A stretch of 64,000 bases of DNA. Source: Sphingobium sp. SCG-1. Lineage in GTDB: Bacteria > Pseudomonadota > Alphaproteobacteria > Sphingomonadales > Sphingomonadaceae. Below are positions 43,001 to 52,343 of this stretch, in pieces. The notes under the pieces are model-generated. The model was given only the letters and a program-made list of their open reading frames with translations, was not told the origin of the DNA and searched no databases. The position numbers and the translations under genes are program-made. The stretch spans positions 2,542,001-2,606,000 of the forward strand of contig NZ_CP026372.1 in NCBI RefSeq assembly GCF_002953135.1, written 5' to 3'. Each line of letters opens with the position of its first letter. Within the stretch, counting starts at the first letter, position 1.

Positions 43001-43633
43001 TTGCGTACTTTGGTGATCGACACGGCAACAGAGATACTATCCGTCGCTTTAATTGATGAGACGCGATGCTTGGCGCATCTGCATAAACGGGTGGGTCGCG
43101 GCCATGCCGAGCGGCTTATTCCTGCAATCGCCGGATTTCCAGAAGGCGGACGTGCTGACCTTATTGCCGTAGATGTTGGCCCAGGCAGCTTTACCGGCGT
43201 TCGTATCGGACTGGCGGCCGCCAAGGCGTTAGCGTTTGGCTGGGGCTGTCCGGCGGTCGGTTACACGTCGCTGTCAATCATCGCCGCAGCCGTCGTTCGT
43301 AAACACGAGCCGACGAACGACTTTCCCATAGTTATCGTTGGAGGCCACGGAGAGCTGTTCTGGCAAATCTTCCCCTCGCGCTCGGACGAGCCAGCCACCG
43401 CCATCCGTTCAACTCCCATTGCAACTTTGGCAAGCACCCTTAGCGACGAAGTAGTCTATGGATCGGGAGCAAAGGCGCTTGTTTCAGCGCGAGGATATGG
43501 AACGGCGGTAGATGTGGAGGCAAACAGTCTCTGCTACCCGCTCATCAACGTCGGTGCCGCATTGCCGTTGACGCCCGTCTACGGCCGTGGCGCCGATGCA
43601 AAGCCGATGGCTGATAGATCGCTCAATGATTAG
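43001..43633 (+). CDS. tsaB: tRNA threonylcarbamoyladenosine biosynthesis protein TsaB
   Basis: The 210-residue ASKHA-fold protein begins RTLVIDTATEILSVALID and has DVGPGSFTGVRIGLAAAKAL, typical for TsaB. With TsaD and TsaE it makes t6A37 in tRNAs that read ANN codons. The TTG at 43001 is chosen to give the standard short N-terminus; its Shine-Dalgarno is weak. rimI follows with an 8-base overlap. This pair is widely conserved. Confidence 0.92.
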   Translation: MRTLVIDTATEILSVALIDETRCLAHLHKRVGRGHAERLIPAIAGFPEGGRADLIAVDVGPGSFTGVRIGLAAAKALAFGWGCPAVGYTSLSIIAAAVVRKHEPTNDFPIVIVGGHGELFWQIFPSRSDEPATAIRSTPIATLASTLSDEVVYGSGAKALVSARGYGTAVDVEANSLCYPLINVGAALPLTPVYGRGADAKPMADRSLND

Positions 43634-44099
43634 CGGTCTCGTTCTAGAACGGCATGACCGCTCCAACGCGCAGGCGCAGTCCTGCGCTATGAAGGTGATG
43701 GATCGCGCGTTCGATCCTGCTTTTGGGGAAGCGTGGACCGCATCGCAACTGGCCGGGATCATGGCATTGCAGGGAACATGGTTGACGCTGGCTAAGCTCG
43801 ATGCAGCCACACTCGGCTTTTGCCTCACTCGATCGATCTTTGACGAAGCCGAACTCCTTCTACTTGCAGTCGATCAAGGTTGGCGGGGCCGTGGAATAGG
43901 CTCATCGCTGATCCGTGACTGCCTAACCGTTGCGCGCGGACGCGGCATAAAATCTGTGCACTTGGAAGTTCGGGCAACCAATAATGCCGTTCAACTTTAT
44001 AACAAATCAGGCTTTAATCATGTAAACACGCGACGCGATTACTATCGCGGCGCAGATGGGCAACTTTATGATGCCATGAGTTTGCGCCTTGATCTGTAG
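43626..44099 (+). CDS. rimI: Ribosomal protein S18-alanine N-acetyltransferase
   Basis: The protein of about 157 residues is a GNAT acetyltransferase. The acetyl-CoA loop is in LLAVDQGWRGRGIGSSLIRD, and the RimI-like end is HLEVRATNNAVQLYNKSGFN, then RRDYYRGADGQLYDAM. It should acetylate the N-terminus of ribosomal protein S18. The ATG at 43626 overlaps tsaB; ATGs at 43587 and 43689 are alternatives. Confidence 0.88.
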   Translation: MISGLVLERHDRSNAQAQSCAMKVMDRAFDPAFGEAWTASQLAGIMALQGTWLTLAKLDAATLGFCLTRSIFDEAELLLLAVDQGWRGRGIGSSLIRDCLTVARGRGIKSVHLEVRATNNAVQLYNKSGFNHVNTRRDYYRGADGQLYDAMSLRLDL

Positions 44100-44209
44100 A
44101 ACACGCCAGTATTCACTTGAATTTGGATATTCTTTGGAATAACGCCCAAAAACCCTGATTGAAATCAATGTTTTCAAGGGTCGCGAATAATCAGGCCAGG
44201 AGTATCGCC

Positions 44210-44635
44210 ATGGAAGAACAATCCGCTCAAGCAGAAATGCTCATCACATTGACGTCGGACATTGTCGCGGCCCACGTGTCTAATAACAGCGTCTCGGTTT
44301 CCGACCTGCCTGTACTTATTCAGAACGTATATGGCGCGCTGGCTGGCCTATCTGAAACGCCTCCCCCGCCTGAAGTGAAGCTTGAGCCTGCCGTATCGGT
44401 GCGTTCTTCGATAAAGCCGGATTATATCGTGTGCCTGGAAGATGGCAAAAAGCTTAAGATGTTAAAGCGCCATCTTATGACCCATTATCAGATGACGCCC
44501 GACGACTATCGTGCCAAATGGAATCTTCCCGCAGACTACCCCATGGTCGCTCCCAATTATGCCGAGCAGCGGCGCACATTGGCCAAGAAAATCGGCCTTG
44601 GCACCAAGCGGCGCCGGCGCGGCGTAGCGAAATAA
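44210..44635 (+). CDS. MucR/Ros family transcriptional regulator
   Basis: The 141-residue protein has an N-terminal helical part (LITLTSDIVAAHVSNNSVSV) and the Ros/MucR DNA-binding finger YIVCLEDGKKLKMLKRHLMT, followed by MTPDDYRAKWNLPADYPMVA. The second zinc ligand, usually cysteine (C-x2-C), is aspartate here, as known for some rhizobial Ros homologues. MucR proteins bind AT-rich sites and control surface polysaccharides, cell cycle and motility genes. The ATG at 44210 has ggag 8 bases upstream. The 110-base AT-rich region before it may contain its own site. Confidence 0.92.
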   Translation: MEEQSAQAEMLITLTSDIVAAHVSNNSVSVSDLPVLIQNVYGALAGLSETPPPPEVKLEPAVSVRSSIKPDYIVCLEDGKKLKMLKRHLMTHYQMTPDDYRAKWNLPADYPMVAPNYAEQRRTLAKKIGLGTKRRRRGVAK

Positions 44636-44656
44636 GTTTTCGATCTCAGATCGTGT

Positions 44657-44690
44657 AGGCAGCGCAGGTTGAAACACTGCGCTGCCTTTT
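44657..44690 (+). terminator. Rho-independent terminator after mucR
   Basis: An 11-base perfect stem (aggcagcgcag/ctgcgctgcct) with a 9-base loop runs into tttt. It separates mucR from fur. Confidence 0.9.
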
Positions 44691-44752
44691 GCATATATGG
44701 TATAGGGTCGGTATGAACGGCCATTGCCTTTAATTTGCAGAACAGGGTTTCC

Positions 44753-45175
44753 ATGAACCGCAAGATCGACGTTGAAGCCCTGTGCGCCGAAAAAGGGCTA
44801 CGCATAACCGAGCAGCGTCGCGTGATCGCGCAGGTGCTGTCCGAAGCGGAAGACCATCCGGACGTGGAAAAGCTGCATGCTCGCGCCTCCTCCATCGACC
44901 CGGGCATTTCGATCGCCACCGTTTACCGTACCGTGCGCCTTTTCGAGGAAGCGGGCATATTGGACCGCCATGATTTCGGCGATGGCCGCGCCCGATATGA
45001 AGCCGCGCCGGAATCGCATCATGACCATCTGATTGATGTGGAAACCGGAAACGTCATTGAATTCGTCGACCCGGAACTGGAACAGTTGCAGCGCATGATT
45101 GCAGCAAAGCTCGGCTTCCGTCTCGTCGATCATCGGATGGAACTGTACGGCGTGGCTCTCGACCGAAAGAGCTGA
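44753..45175 (+). CDS. fur: Fur family transcriptional regulator
   Basis: The 140-residue protein has a winged-helix domain (GLRITEQRRVIAQVLSEAED, ISIATVYRTVRLFEEAGIL) and the metal motif ESHHDHLIDVETGNVIEF. The C-x2-C structural zinc site of gammaproteobacterial Fur is absent; in alphaproteobacteria such proteins may respond to iron (Fur) or manganese (Mur). It may regulate the candidate site near 26184. The ATG at 44753 is preferred over a TTG six codons upstream. plsC follows 1 base after the stop. Confidence 0.92.
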   Translation: MNRKIDVEALCAEKGLRITEQRRVIAQVLSEAEDHPDVEKLHARASSIDPGISIATVYRTVRLFEEAGILDRHDFGDGRARYEAAPESHHDHLIDVETGNVIEFVDPELEQLQRMIAAKLGFRLVDHRMELYGVALDRKS

Positions 45176-45176
45176 T

Positions 45177-45938
45177 TTGCAGCTTCGGGCGTTGGTGATC
45201 CATCTCCGCCAAGGCAGGCGGCTCTTCGCGCTGGCATGTGCGCTGATATTCTGTCTCTTACCTCACTTGTGTTGGCGGGCGCTTCAGATCCGCTCCCCGT
45301 GGCCGCGCATCTTCATGAGGCTGGCAGCGCATTGCGTCGGCGCGAGGGTAATAGTTAAAGGCACACCGCTGCGGCGGAATGTGTTGTTTCTGGCGAATCA
45401 TCTAAGTTGGATAGACGTGCTGGCAATCGGCGGCACGACAGGCAGCGCCTTTGTAGCCAAGGATGATGTGGAAGATTTGCCGCTCGTCGGATGGCTCGCA
45501 GCGCAAAATCACACTTTGTTCGTCGCACGGCACAACCGTCATGAGGTTGGGGAACAGGTGAATGCCCTTCGCGCCGCGATCGCTTCAGGCTTTGCCATGA
45601 CCTTGTTTCCAGAAGGAACGACGGGTCACGGCGATCAACTGCTTCCCTTCAAACCTGCCTTGTTGGCCGTCATGATGCCCCCACCCCGCGACCTTCAGGT
45701 GCAGCCGGTTTATATCGACTACGGTCCTGCCGCCACCCAGATCGCCTGGCATGAACCGAGCCTTGCGACCAACGCGCTACGCGTGCTCGCTCGCCCCGGC
45801 AACCTTGCTGTCACCTTGCATTTTCTGCCGCCATTCGATCCGCAGAACTTTCCCAACCGCAAAGCTCTGGCCGAGGAAAGCAGAAAAAGGATTGGGGCGT
45901 TCCTCCCGCCTATCGCCCCGGCATCTCCCACTGTATAG
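45177..45938 (+). CDS. 1-acyl-sn-glycerol-3-phosphate acyltransferase family (PlsC-like)
   Basis: The protein of about 253 residues has a hydrophobic N-terminal segment (LFALACALIFCLLPHLCW), the catalytic HX4D motif NHLSWIDVL, and the glycerophosphate-binding FPEGTTGHGDQLLPFKPAL. It acylates lysophosphatidate at the inner membrane, or an ornithine-lipid precursor in the related OlsA group. The TTG at 45177 is inferred because it directly follows the fur stop; an ATG at 45099 would lie deep within fur. miaB follows after 8 bases. Confidence 0.87.
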   Translation: MQLRALVIHLRQGRRLFALACALIFCLLPHLCWRALQIRSPWPRIFMRLAAHCVGARVIVKGTPLRRNVLFLANHLSWIDVLAIGGTTGSAFVAKDDVEDLPLVGWLAAQNHTLFVARHNRHEVGEQVNALRAAIASGFAMTLFPEGTTGHGDQLLPFKPALLAVMMPPPRDLQVQPVYIDYGPAATQIAWHEPSLATNALRVLARPGNLAVTLHFLPPFDPQNFPNRKALAEESRKRIGAFLPPIAPASPTV

Positions 45939-45946
45939 CAAAGCCA

Positions 45947-47323
45947 ATGAATCGACCTGTCCTACCCAAGCACATTCAAGCGCCTCGCAGTACTGCCGCG
46001 CCCGCCACTTTCCGAGTCAAGTCTTTCGGTTGCCAAATGAACGTCTATGATGGCGAACGGATGGTTGAAATGCTGGGCGCGCAGGGCATGACAGCCGCTC
46101 CTGAGGGTGCGGACGCAGATTTGGTAGTCCTCAATACCTGCCACATCCGGGAGAAGGCGGCGGAGAAGGTATATTCCGATATCGGCCGTTTGCGCCGCGA
46201 CGACGGCACGCGCCCGATGATCGCCGTCGCAGGTTGCGTGGCGCAGGCCGAAGGCGCAGAAATCTCCCGCCGGGCGCCGTCCGTGGACATAGTCGTCGGG
46301 CCGCAAGCCTATCACAATCTGCCAAAGCTGATAGCGAAGGTGACGCAAGGCGAGCAGGCCCTCGACACCGACATGCCTACCGCGTCCAAGTTTGATGCGC
46401 TTCCAACGCGGCCGCGGCAGGCGCGTCCCACAGGATTCCTCACCATTCAGGAGGGTTGTGACAAGTTCTGCACTTACTGCGTCGTACCCTACACACGCGG
46501 CGCGGAGATAAGCCGTCCCTGGTCGGCGATCCTTGACGAGGCCAAAGCACTGATCGATGGCGGTGTTAGGGAGATAACTCTTCTAGGACAGAATGTTAAC
46601 GCATGGACCGGTGAAGACGTGAGAGGCCGCCCTCAATGCTTCGATGGCCTGATCCGGGGCTTGGCGGACCTGCCGGATCTTGCCCGCATCCGCTATATGA
46701 CCAGTCACCCCAACGACATGACAGAGGGCCTGATCGCCGCTCATGCCGAAGTCGAAAAGCTGATGCCCTTCCTGCACTTGCCTGTGCAGTCAGGCAGCAA
46801 CTCCATTCTGAAAGCGATGAACCGCAATCACACGGCGGAAAGCTATCTCGCAATCCTTGAAAAGGTGCGCGCGGTCCGGCCGGACATAGCGTTGAGCGGC
46901 GATTTCATCGTCGGCTTCCCCGGCGAGACGGAAACCGATTTCGAAGCGACCATGGCGCTTGTGGAGCAGGTCCGCTACGCCATGGCATACAGCTTCAAAT
47001 ACAGCCCCCGCCCCGGCACCCCCGCCGCCGACATGGATCGCCAGATCCCGGTCGAAGTCATGGACGAGCGGCTACAACGACTACAAGCTGCCATCAACAC
47101 GCATCAGGTCGAATTCAACAGCGCATCTGTCGGCAAGCGCGTGCCCATCCTGCTGGAACGTGAAGGTCGCTATCCAGGGCAGAAAATCGGCAAGACACCG
47201 TGGCTGCAATCAGTCCATGTTGTAGCGCCCGACTCAGCGTTGGGCGACATGATCGACGTTGAACTTCTCTCTGCCGGGCCAAACAGCCTTGCAGGCGCAT
47301 TGATCGAGAGGAAAGCTGCTTGA
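45947..47323 (+). CDS. miaB: tRNA-2-methylthio-N6-dimethylallyladenosine synthase
   Basis: The 458-residue radical-SAM methylthiotransferase has an N-terminal cluster site (SFGCQMNVYDGERM, NTCHIRE, AGCVAQAEG), the radical-SAM triad CDKFCTYC at about residue 170, and a C-terminal TRAM domain (VPILLEREGRYPGQKIGKTP). It adds a methylthio group to i6A37 in tRNA. It belongs to the conserved fur-plsC-miaB-phoH-ybeY-corC order. Confidence 0.96.
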   Translation: MNRPVLPKHIQAPRSTAAPATFRVKSFGCQMNVYDGERMVEMLGAQGMTAAPEGADADLVVLNTCHIREKAAEKVYSDIGRLRRDDGTRPMIAVAGCVAQAEGAEISRRAPSVDIVVGPQAYHNLPKLIAKVTQGEQALDTDMPTASKFDALPTRPRQARPTGFLTIQEGCDKFCTYCVVPYTRGAEISRPWSAILDEAKALIDGGVREITLLGQNVNAWTGEDVRGRPQCFDGLIRGLADLPDLARIRYMTSHPNDMTEGLIAAHAEVEKLMPFLHLPVQSGSNSILKAMNRNHTAESYLAILEKVRAVRPDIALSGDFIVGFPGETETDFEATMALVEQVRYAMAYSFKYSPRPGTPAADMDRQIPVEVMDERLQRLQAAINTHQVEFNSASVGKRVPILLEREGRYPGQKIGKTPWLQSVHVVAPDSALGDMIDVELLSAGPNSLAGALIERKAA

Positions 47324-47348
47324 ACGAAACCACCATGGGGGAACGATA

Positions 47349-48339
<991 letters not shown>

Positions 48340-48347
<8 letters not shown>

Positions 48348-48843
48348 CGTTGCCCTTATCAACGAGGGCAACGATTGGCTCAGCGGCGTTGATTGGGAGC
48401 GATTGGCGACCAACGCCGTGACGGCGGCCATCCGCCATAGCCCGAATGCCGATTACGAGACTCAGTCGGCCGTCTATGAAATCGCGGTGAAATTGACTGA
48501 CGATAAGGAAGTGCAGGCCCTCAATCGCGACTATCGCGACAAGGACAAGCCCACCAACGTTCTGTCGTTTCCTATGGTGCAGTCGGATCTGCTTGAAGCC
48601 ATGGGCAATACGGACGATGGGGAGGTGTTGCTGGGCGACATCGTGCTGGCAGCAGGAGTGTGCATTCAGGAAGCAGGAGCCAAAGGGATTTCCGTTGCCG
48701 ATCACGCCGCGCACCTGATCGTCCACGGCACCTTTCACCTCCTTGGCTACGATCACATGGAAAGCCTCGACGCCGAGGCGATGGAAGCATTGGAAATACG
48801 CGCGCTTGCCTCTATGGGCCTAGCTAACCCCTATTCGGATTGA
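48340..48843 (+). CDS. ybeY: Endoribonuclease YbeY
   Basis: The 167-residue metalloenzyme carries the zinc motif HGTFHLLGYDH (H-x3-H-x5-H) at about residues 123-133 and the preceding NVLSFPMVQ and LLGDIVLAAGV blocks. It takes part in 16S rRNA 3'-end maturation and ribosome quality control. It is coupled to phoH by overlap, with gaggg upstream of the ATG. The longer frame inside phoH is not used. Confidence 0.95.
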
Positions 48844-48883
48844 AGGCTCAACTTCACCGGCAACATAAGGAAGTTCAACTCCC

Positions 48884-49834
48884 ATGGCTGACGACAGCCC
48901 GACGCCTTCGAAAGACGCGGACAGTAGCAGCGGTAATGCATCTTCCAGCGAAGGTGGTTTATGGCAGGGCCTGAAAGCCCTCATCTTCGGTGAAGAAAGC
49001 GAACACAGTCTCCGCAAGGAAATCGAAGAAGCGATAGACGAATATGACGAAGACGATGAGGACGGCCGCTCGGCCCCCATCAAAGGCGATCTATCCGCGA
49101 TAGAGCGGCAAATGCTCCGGAATCTCCTTCATTTCAGCGAACATACGGTCGATGATGTGGCCGTTCCCCGCGCCGATATCATCGCCATTGAGGAAAAGGC
49201 CAGCTTCACTGATCTGGCGGCGCTCTTCGCAGATGCCGGACATAGCCGTATCCCCGTTTATCGCGATACGCTCGACACCATCGTCGGCATGATTCACATC
49301 CGTGACGCCTTCGCAATCCTGGCGGGCAAGGAACCGCCGCCCGCGACGTTGGAACCGCTGATCCGTCAGCCTCTCTATGTGCCTGAGAGTATGGGCGTGC
49401 TCGACCTGCTCGCTGAAATGCGCGCCAAGCGGACACATCTGGCGATCGTGCTGGACGAGTATTCCGGCACCGAAGGTCTGCTGACGTTCGAGGATCTGGT
49501 CGAGGAAATCGTCGGCGACGTTGAGGATGAACATGACGAGGCACCCGAAGCCCTCCTGATTCCGCTGGACGATGGCATGTGGGATGCAGACGCCCGTGCC
49601 GAGCTGGAAGATGTGGCCGAAGAAATCGACGAGAAACTCGCGGATGTGGAGGAGGATGTCGACACTTTGGGTGGGCTTGCCTTCGTCATCGCAGGCCGAG
49701 TGCCCGAAGTCGGCGAGATATTCATGCATGAACAAAGCGGCTGGCGGCTGGAGATCACCGCGAGCGACAGTCGTCGAGTGACGCGCCTGCGCCTTCATCC
49801 GCCGGAGCATGCTGAGGCTGAGGACAACGAATAG
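48884..49834 (+). CDS. corC: CorC-like CBS-domain protein
   Basis: The 316-residue soluble protein has an acidic N-terminus, RQMLRNLLHFSEHTVDDVAV leading into a CBS-pair domain (VPRADIIAIEEKASFTDLAA, RIPVYRDTLDTIVGMIHIRD), the signature LDEYSGTEGLLTFEDLVEEI, and a C-terminal CorC_HlyC domain (LGGLAFVIAGRVPEVGEIF). CorC proteins are linked to magnesium and cobalt handling or ribosome-associated functions. It lacks membrane helices, unlike the DUF21-containing relatives. The lnt gene that often follows corC is absent here. Confidence 0.9.
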   Translation: MADDSPTPSKDADSSSGNASSSEGGLWQGLKALIFGEESEHSLRKEIEEAIDEYDEDDEDGRSAPIKGDLSAIERQMLRNLLHFSEHTVDDVAVPRADIIAIEEKASFTDLAALFADAGHSRIPVYRDTLDTIVGMIHIRDAFAILAGKEPPPATLEPLIRQPLYVPESMGVLDLLAEMRAKRTHLAIVLDEYSGTEGLLTFEDLVEEIVGDVEDEHDEAPEALLIPLDDGMWDADARAELEDVAEEIDEKLADVEEDVDTLGGLAFVIAGRVPEVGEIFMHEQSGWRLEITASDSRRVTRLRLHPPEHAEAEDNE

Positions 49835-49846
49835 AGCCAACCTTGC

Positions 49847-49866
49847 GCATCGGCGGCCGCCGATGC
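49847..49866. promoter_or_regulatory. Perfect 20-base palindrome downstream of corC
   Basis: The half-site gcatcggcgg is followed directly by its complement with no spacer. It lies 13 bases after the corC stop and 37 bases before the next gene. It could be a terminator-like hairpin without a T-run, or a protein-binding site. Confidence 0.4.
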
Positions 49867-49902
49867 AGCTAGACACTCAAGACGGACGGGGGAAATAAGT
49901 CG

Positions 49903-50142
49903 ATGGAAACGATCAACTGGAACGCGGTGTCGCAACTGCACGAGCGCGACGACGCGGGTTCCGACATGTTCGTCGAGTTCAAGACCCTGATGAATGGAAC
50001 GCTCGGCGAGTTGATCGCCTATGTCATGACATTACCCACGGATCAGAAGGCGCGGCTGGTCATCGATGCCTCCGGCGTCGGATCGCTCAACATTCATGAC
50101 ATCACCAATCTGGCGAAACGGCCCGACTTTCCCAACGCTTGA
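49903..50142 (+). CDS. Small hypothetical protein after corC
   Basis: The 79-residue soluble protein (METINWNAVSQLHERDDAGS, then FVEFKTLMNGTLGELIAYVM and ARLVIDASGVGSLNIHDITN) is acidic and probably alpha/beta. The gggggaaataagtcg before its ATG offers a possible Shine-Dalgarno. I recognise no family. Its 3' end is 3 bases from the stop of the convergent MOSC gene. Confidence 0.65.
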   Translation: METINWNAVSQLHERDDAGSDMFVEFKTLMNGTLGELIAYVMTLPTDQKARLVIDASGVGSLNIHDITNLAKRPDFPNA

Positions 50143-50145
50143 TCT

Positions 50146-50796
50146 TCACGCCGCAGCGAGTTTCCGCGCACGCTGTCGCCACGCTTCCGCCAGCAGCGTC
50201 ATACCCGCCAGCGTCCGTACAGCTTCCGGCTCCTGGCGGTGCCCGCCTGCAATCAGCAGTGTAAAAACCCGAGCGACCGTCCATTCGGGCAATGGCCGTT
50301 CAATCAACGCCATTTCAGTTTCTGCCTCAACTTCACCCTCTCGAACAACGCGGAAATACACGCCTGCCCGTCCGGTCGATATCACCATCGACATGATACC
50401 CGGTGCGCCGAACCGGTGGTTTAGTTTCCAGCATGGCTGACGACCATGACTGACTTCGACTATCGCGCTTCCCATGGAAAAGCGATCCCCGATACACAGG
50501 TCCAGCTCTGTCATGCCCTTCGAGGCGATATTCTCGCCGAACGCACCGGGAGCGCCCAGCACATCATGTTCGGGCATTATCTCCCGCCAGAAGGGATAAT
50601 GTTCCTGCGGGTAGAGATGAATGGCCTTGTCCCAACCGCCATGGTGAACGGGGTCTGCAACCGCGTCCCCTTCAAAGCCAGACCAGTTCAACCGTACCAG
50701 ACCGGAGCGCGGCACTTTGCCGATCGCGCTATAATGCTGATCGCGAAATAGCACCGGTTGCCCAGTCAAAAGCGCGGAGATCGACATACGGCTCAT
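50146..50796 (-). CDS. MOSC domain protein (YiiM-like)
   Basis: The 216-residue protein matches the MOSC/YiiM group: FEGDAVADPVHHGGWDKAIH, YPFWREIM, GAFGENIASKGM, and the conserved cysteine in EVSHGRQPCWKLNHRF. MOSC proteins bind the molybdenum cofactor and can reduce N-hydroxylated compounds such as 6-hydroxylaminopurine. A C-terminal helical extension is present, as in YiiM. No other molybdenum genes are adjacent. Confidence 0.87.
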   Translation of the reverse strand: MSRMSISALLTGQPVLFRDQHYSAIGKVPRSGLVRLNWSGFEGDAVADPVHHGGWDKAIHLYPQEHYPFWREIMPEHDVLGAPGAFGENIASKGMTELDLCIGDRFSMGSAIVEVSHGRQPCWKLNHRFGAPGIMSMVISTGRAGVYFRVVREGEVEAETEMALIERPLPEWTVARVFTLLIAGGHRQEPEAVRTLAGMTLLAEAWRQRARKLAAA

Positions 50797-50849
50797 GCCG
50801 CTTCATTGCAGAAGCGCTGCTTCGTTTCCAGTCCCCAACGAAATCCTGC

Positions 50850-51068
50850 TCAGGCGGAGTGAAGTTCTGATCCCAATTTCAGCACCTCTCCGCCGTTTTC
50901 GCTATCCACCAGATAGGCGGGATTGTCGGCGCTACCATTGCGGGAGACTTTTGCCCCCTCAATGGTTCGTTCGACGTGCCTGTCGAACCGCTCCTTGATC
51001 TTGCCATGTCCTGTACCGGTGCCCCAGTTCCAGCGCACGCGCTGTCCCTTGTGAAACGCCTGAGCCAT
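50850..51068 (-). CDS. DUF2945-like small protein
   Basis: The 72-residue protein (FHKGQRVRWNWGTGTGHGKI, then SADNPAYLVDSENGGEVLKL) fits the DUF2945 / hypervirulence-associated Tudor-like family, a small beta-barrel of unknown role. The ATG at 51068 has a gagg Shine-Dalgarno upstream; the frame continues upstream without family-like sequence. It diverges from the glycosyltransferase gene. Confidence 0.8.
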   Translation of the reverse strand: MAQAFHKGQRVRWNWGTGTGHGKIKERFDRHVERTIEGAKVSRNGSADNPAYLVDSENGGEVLKLGSELHSA

Positions 51069-51158
51069 ATTCCTCGATCTCCTCTCGTCGTCCATAAAGC
51101 GAAACTTGTAGAGGCGGTTCCCTTGGCCTTTCCGGCAGTCTCGTTTAAGGGGCCGGGG

Positions 51159-52337
51159 ATGAACTCTGATGGCCTTCGCATTGCCTTGTTCAGTGGCAAT
51201 TATAACTATGTCCGGGACGGGGCGAACCAAGCGCTCAATCGATTGGTGGGCTATCTGTTGCGACAGGGCGCCCAGGTCCGTGTCTACGCTCCGACGATCA
51301 AAACACCCGCGTTCCCGGCAACTGGCGACCTCGTCAGCGCGCCATCAATGCCGATCCCAGGGCGCGGCGAATACCGCGTGCCCTTTGGCCTCTCGCCACG
51401 ACTGCGCCGCGACCTCGCAGCTTTTGCCCCTAATATCGTGCATGTTTCCAGCCCCGACCCACTCGGCCATCGTGCGCTTAGCTGGGCGCGGGCGCGTTCT
51501 CTTCCGACTATCGCTTCCGTTCACACGCGGTTTGAGACCTACCCTCGTTATTACGGGCTGGCATTCATGGAACCGGTGATCGAGGCAGGATTGAGGCGCT
51601 TTTATCGCCGATGCGACGCGATCATGGCACCCTCGGATTCCATGGCGCAGTTACTTCGCGATCAGCGGATGAACTATGATGTGGGCATCTGGACGCGCGG
51701 CATCGATCAGGAGATATTCAACCCGAACCGCCGCGATCTGGAATGGCGGCGGAGCCTTGGCATAGCGGATGACACCCCCGTCATCGGCTTTACCGGCCGG
51801 TTGGTGATGGAAAAGGGTCTCGACGTTTTTTCCGACACGATCGAGCAACTACAACGACGTAACGTGCGCCATCATGTTCTGGTGCTGGGCGATGGTCCCG
51901 CGCGTAGCTGGTTCGAAAATCGCCTGCCGAATGCAAGCTTCGTCGGCTTCCAGAGCGGTGCCGATCTTGGTCGCGGCGTGGCGAGCATGGACATGCTGTT
52001 CAATCCCTCCGTCACAGAGACTTTCGGCAACGTCACGTTGGAGGCCATGGCCTGCGCCCTTCCTACTGTCGCCGCTCGCGCCACGGGGAGCGAATCCCTT
52101 GTCACCGATGGCGTTACCGGACGCCTGATAAGACCCGGCGCGGTCAACCTCTTTGCCGACGCGCTTCAGCATTACTGCGTCGATGTCGCAAGCCGTGAGC
52201 GCGCCGGGGAAGCGGGACGCTTCGAGGCGGAGCGCTACGGCTGGGATCACGTCAATCAGGCGCTGGTCGATACCTATATCCGTGTCATAGGCCAGCGGCA
52301 GCGCGGGGCAATGGCGCTGGCAAGTCCGGTCCCCTGA
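51159..52337 (+). CDS. Glycosyltransferase family 4 (GT-B, mannosyl/glycolipid-type)
   Basis: The 392-residue GT-B enzyme starts LRIALFSGNYNYVRDGANQA, has VHTRFETYPRYYG, PSDSMAQLLRDQ, IGFTGRLVMEKGLDVFSDTI and the nucleotide-sugar motif TETFGNVTLEAMACALPTVA (E-x7-E type). It resembles bacterial alpha-mannosyl- or glucosyltransferases that act on diacylglycerol or phosphatidylinositol at the inner membrane; in sphingomonads a glycolipid or glycosphingolipid role is possible but not shown. The ATG at 51159 is chosen as the start of the GT4 N-terminus. rarA follows after 6 bases. Confidence 0.85.
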   Translation: MNSDGLRIALFSGNYNYVRDGANQALNRLVGYLLRQGAQVRVYAPTIKTPAFPATGDLVSAPSMPIPGRGEYRVPFGLSPRLRRDLAAFAPNIVHVSSPDPLGHRALSWARARSLPTIASVHTRFETYPRYYGLAFMEPVIEAGLRRFYRRCDAIMAPSDSMAQLLRDQRMNYDVGIWTRGIDQEIFNPNRRDLEWRRSLGIADDTPVIGFTGRLVMEKGLDVFSDTIEQLQRRNVRHHVLVLGDGPARSWFENRLPNASFVGFQSGADLGRGVASMDMLFNPSVTETFGNVTLEAMACALPTVAARATGSESLVTDGVTGRLIRPGAVNLFADALQHYCVDVASRERAGEAGRFEAERYGWDHVNQALVDTYIRVIGQRQRGAMALASPVP

Positions 52338-52343
52338 TCCGCC

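Noticed and set aside
45099..45176. Upstream ATG for the PlsC-like gene
   Set aside because: It lies within fur in another frame and adds residues without acyltransferase character; the TTG directly after the fur stop is more plausible.
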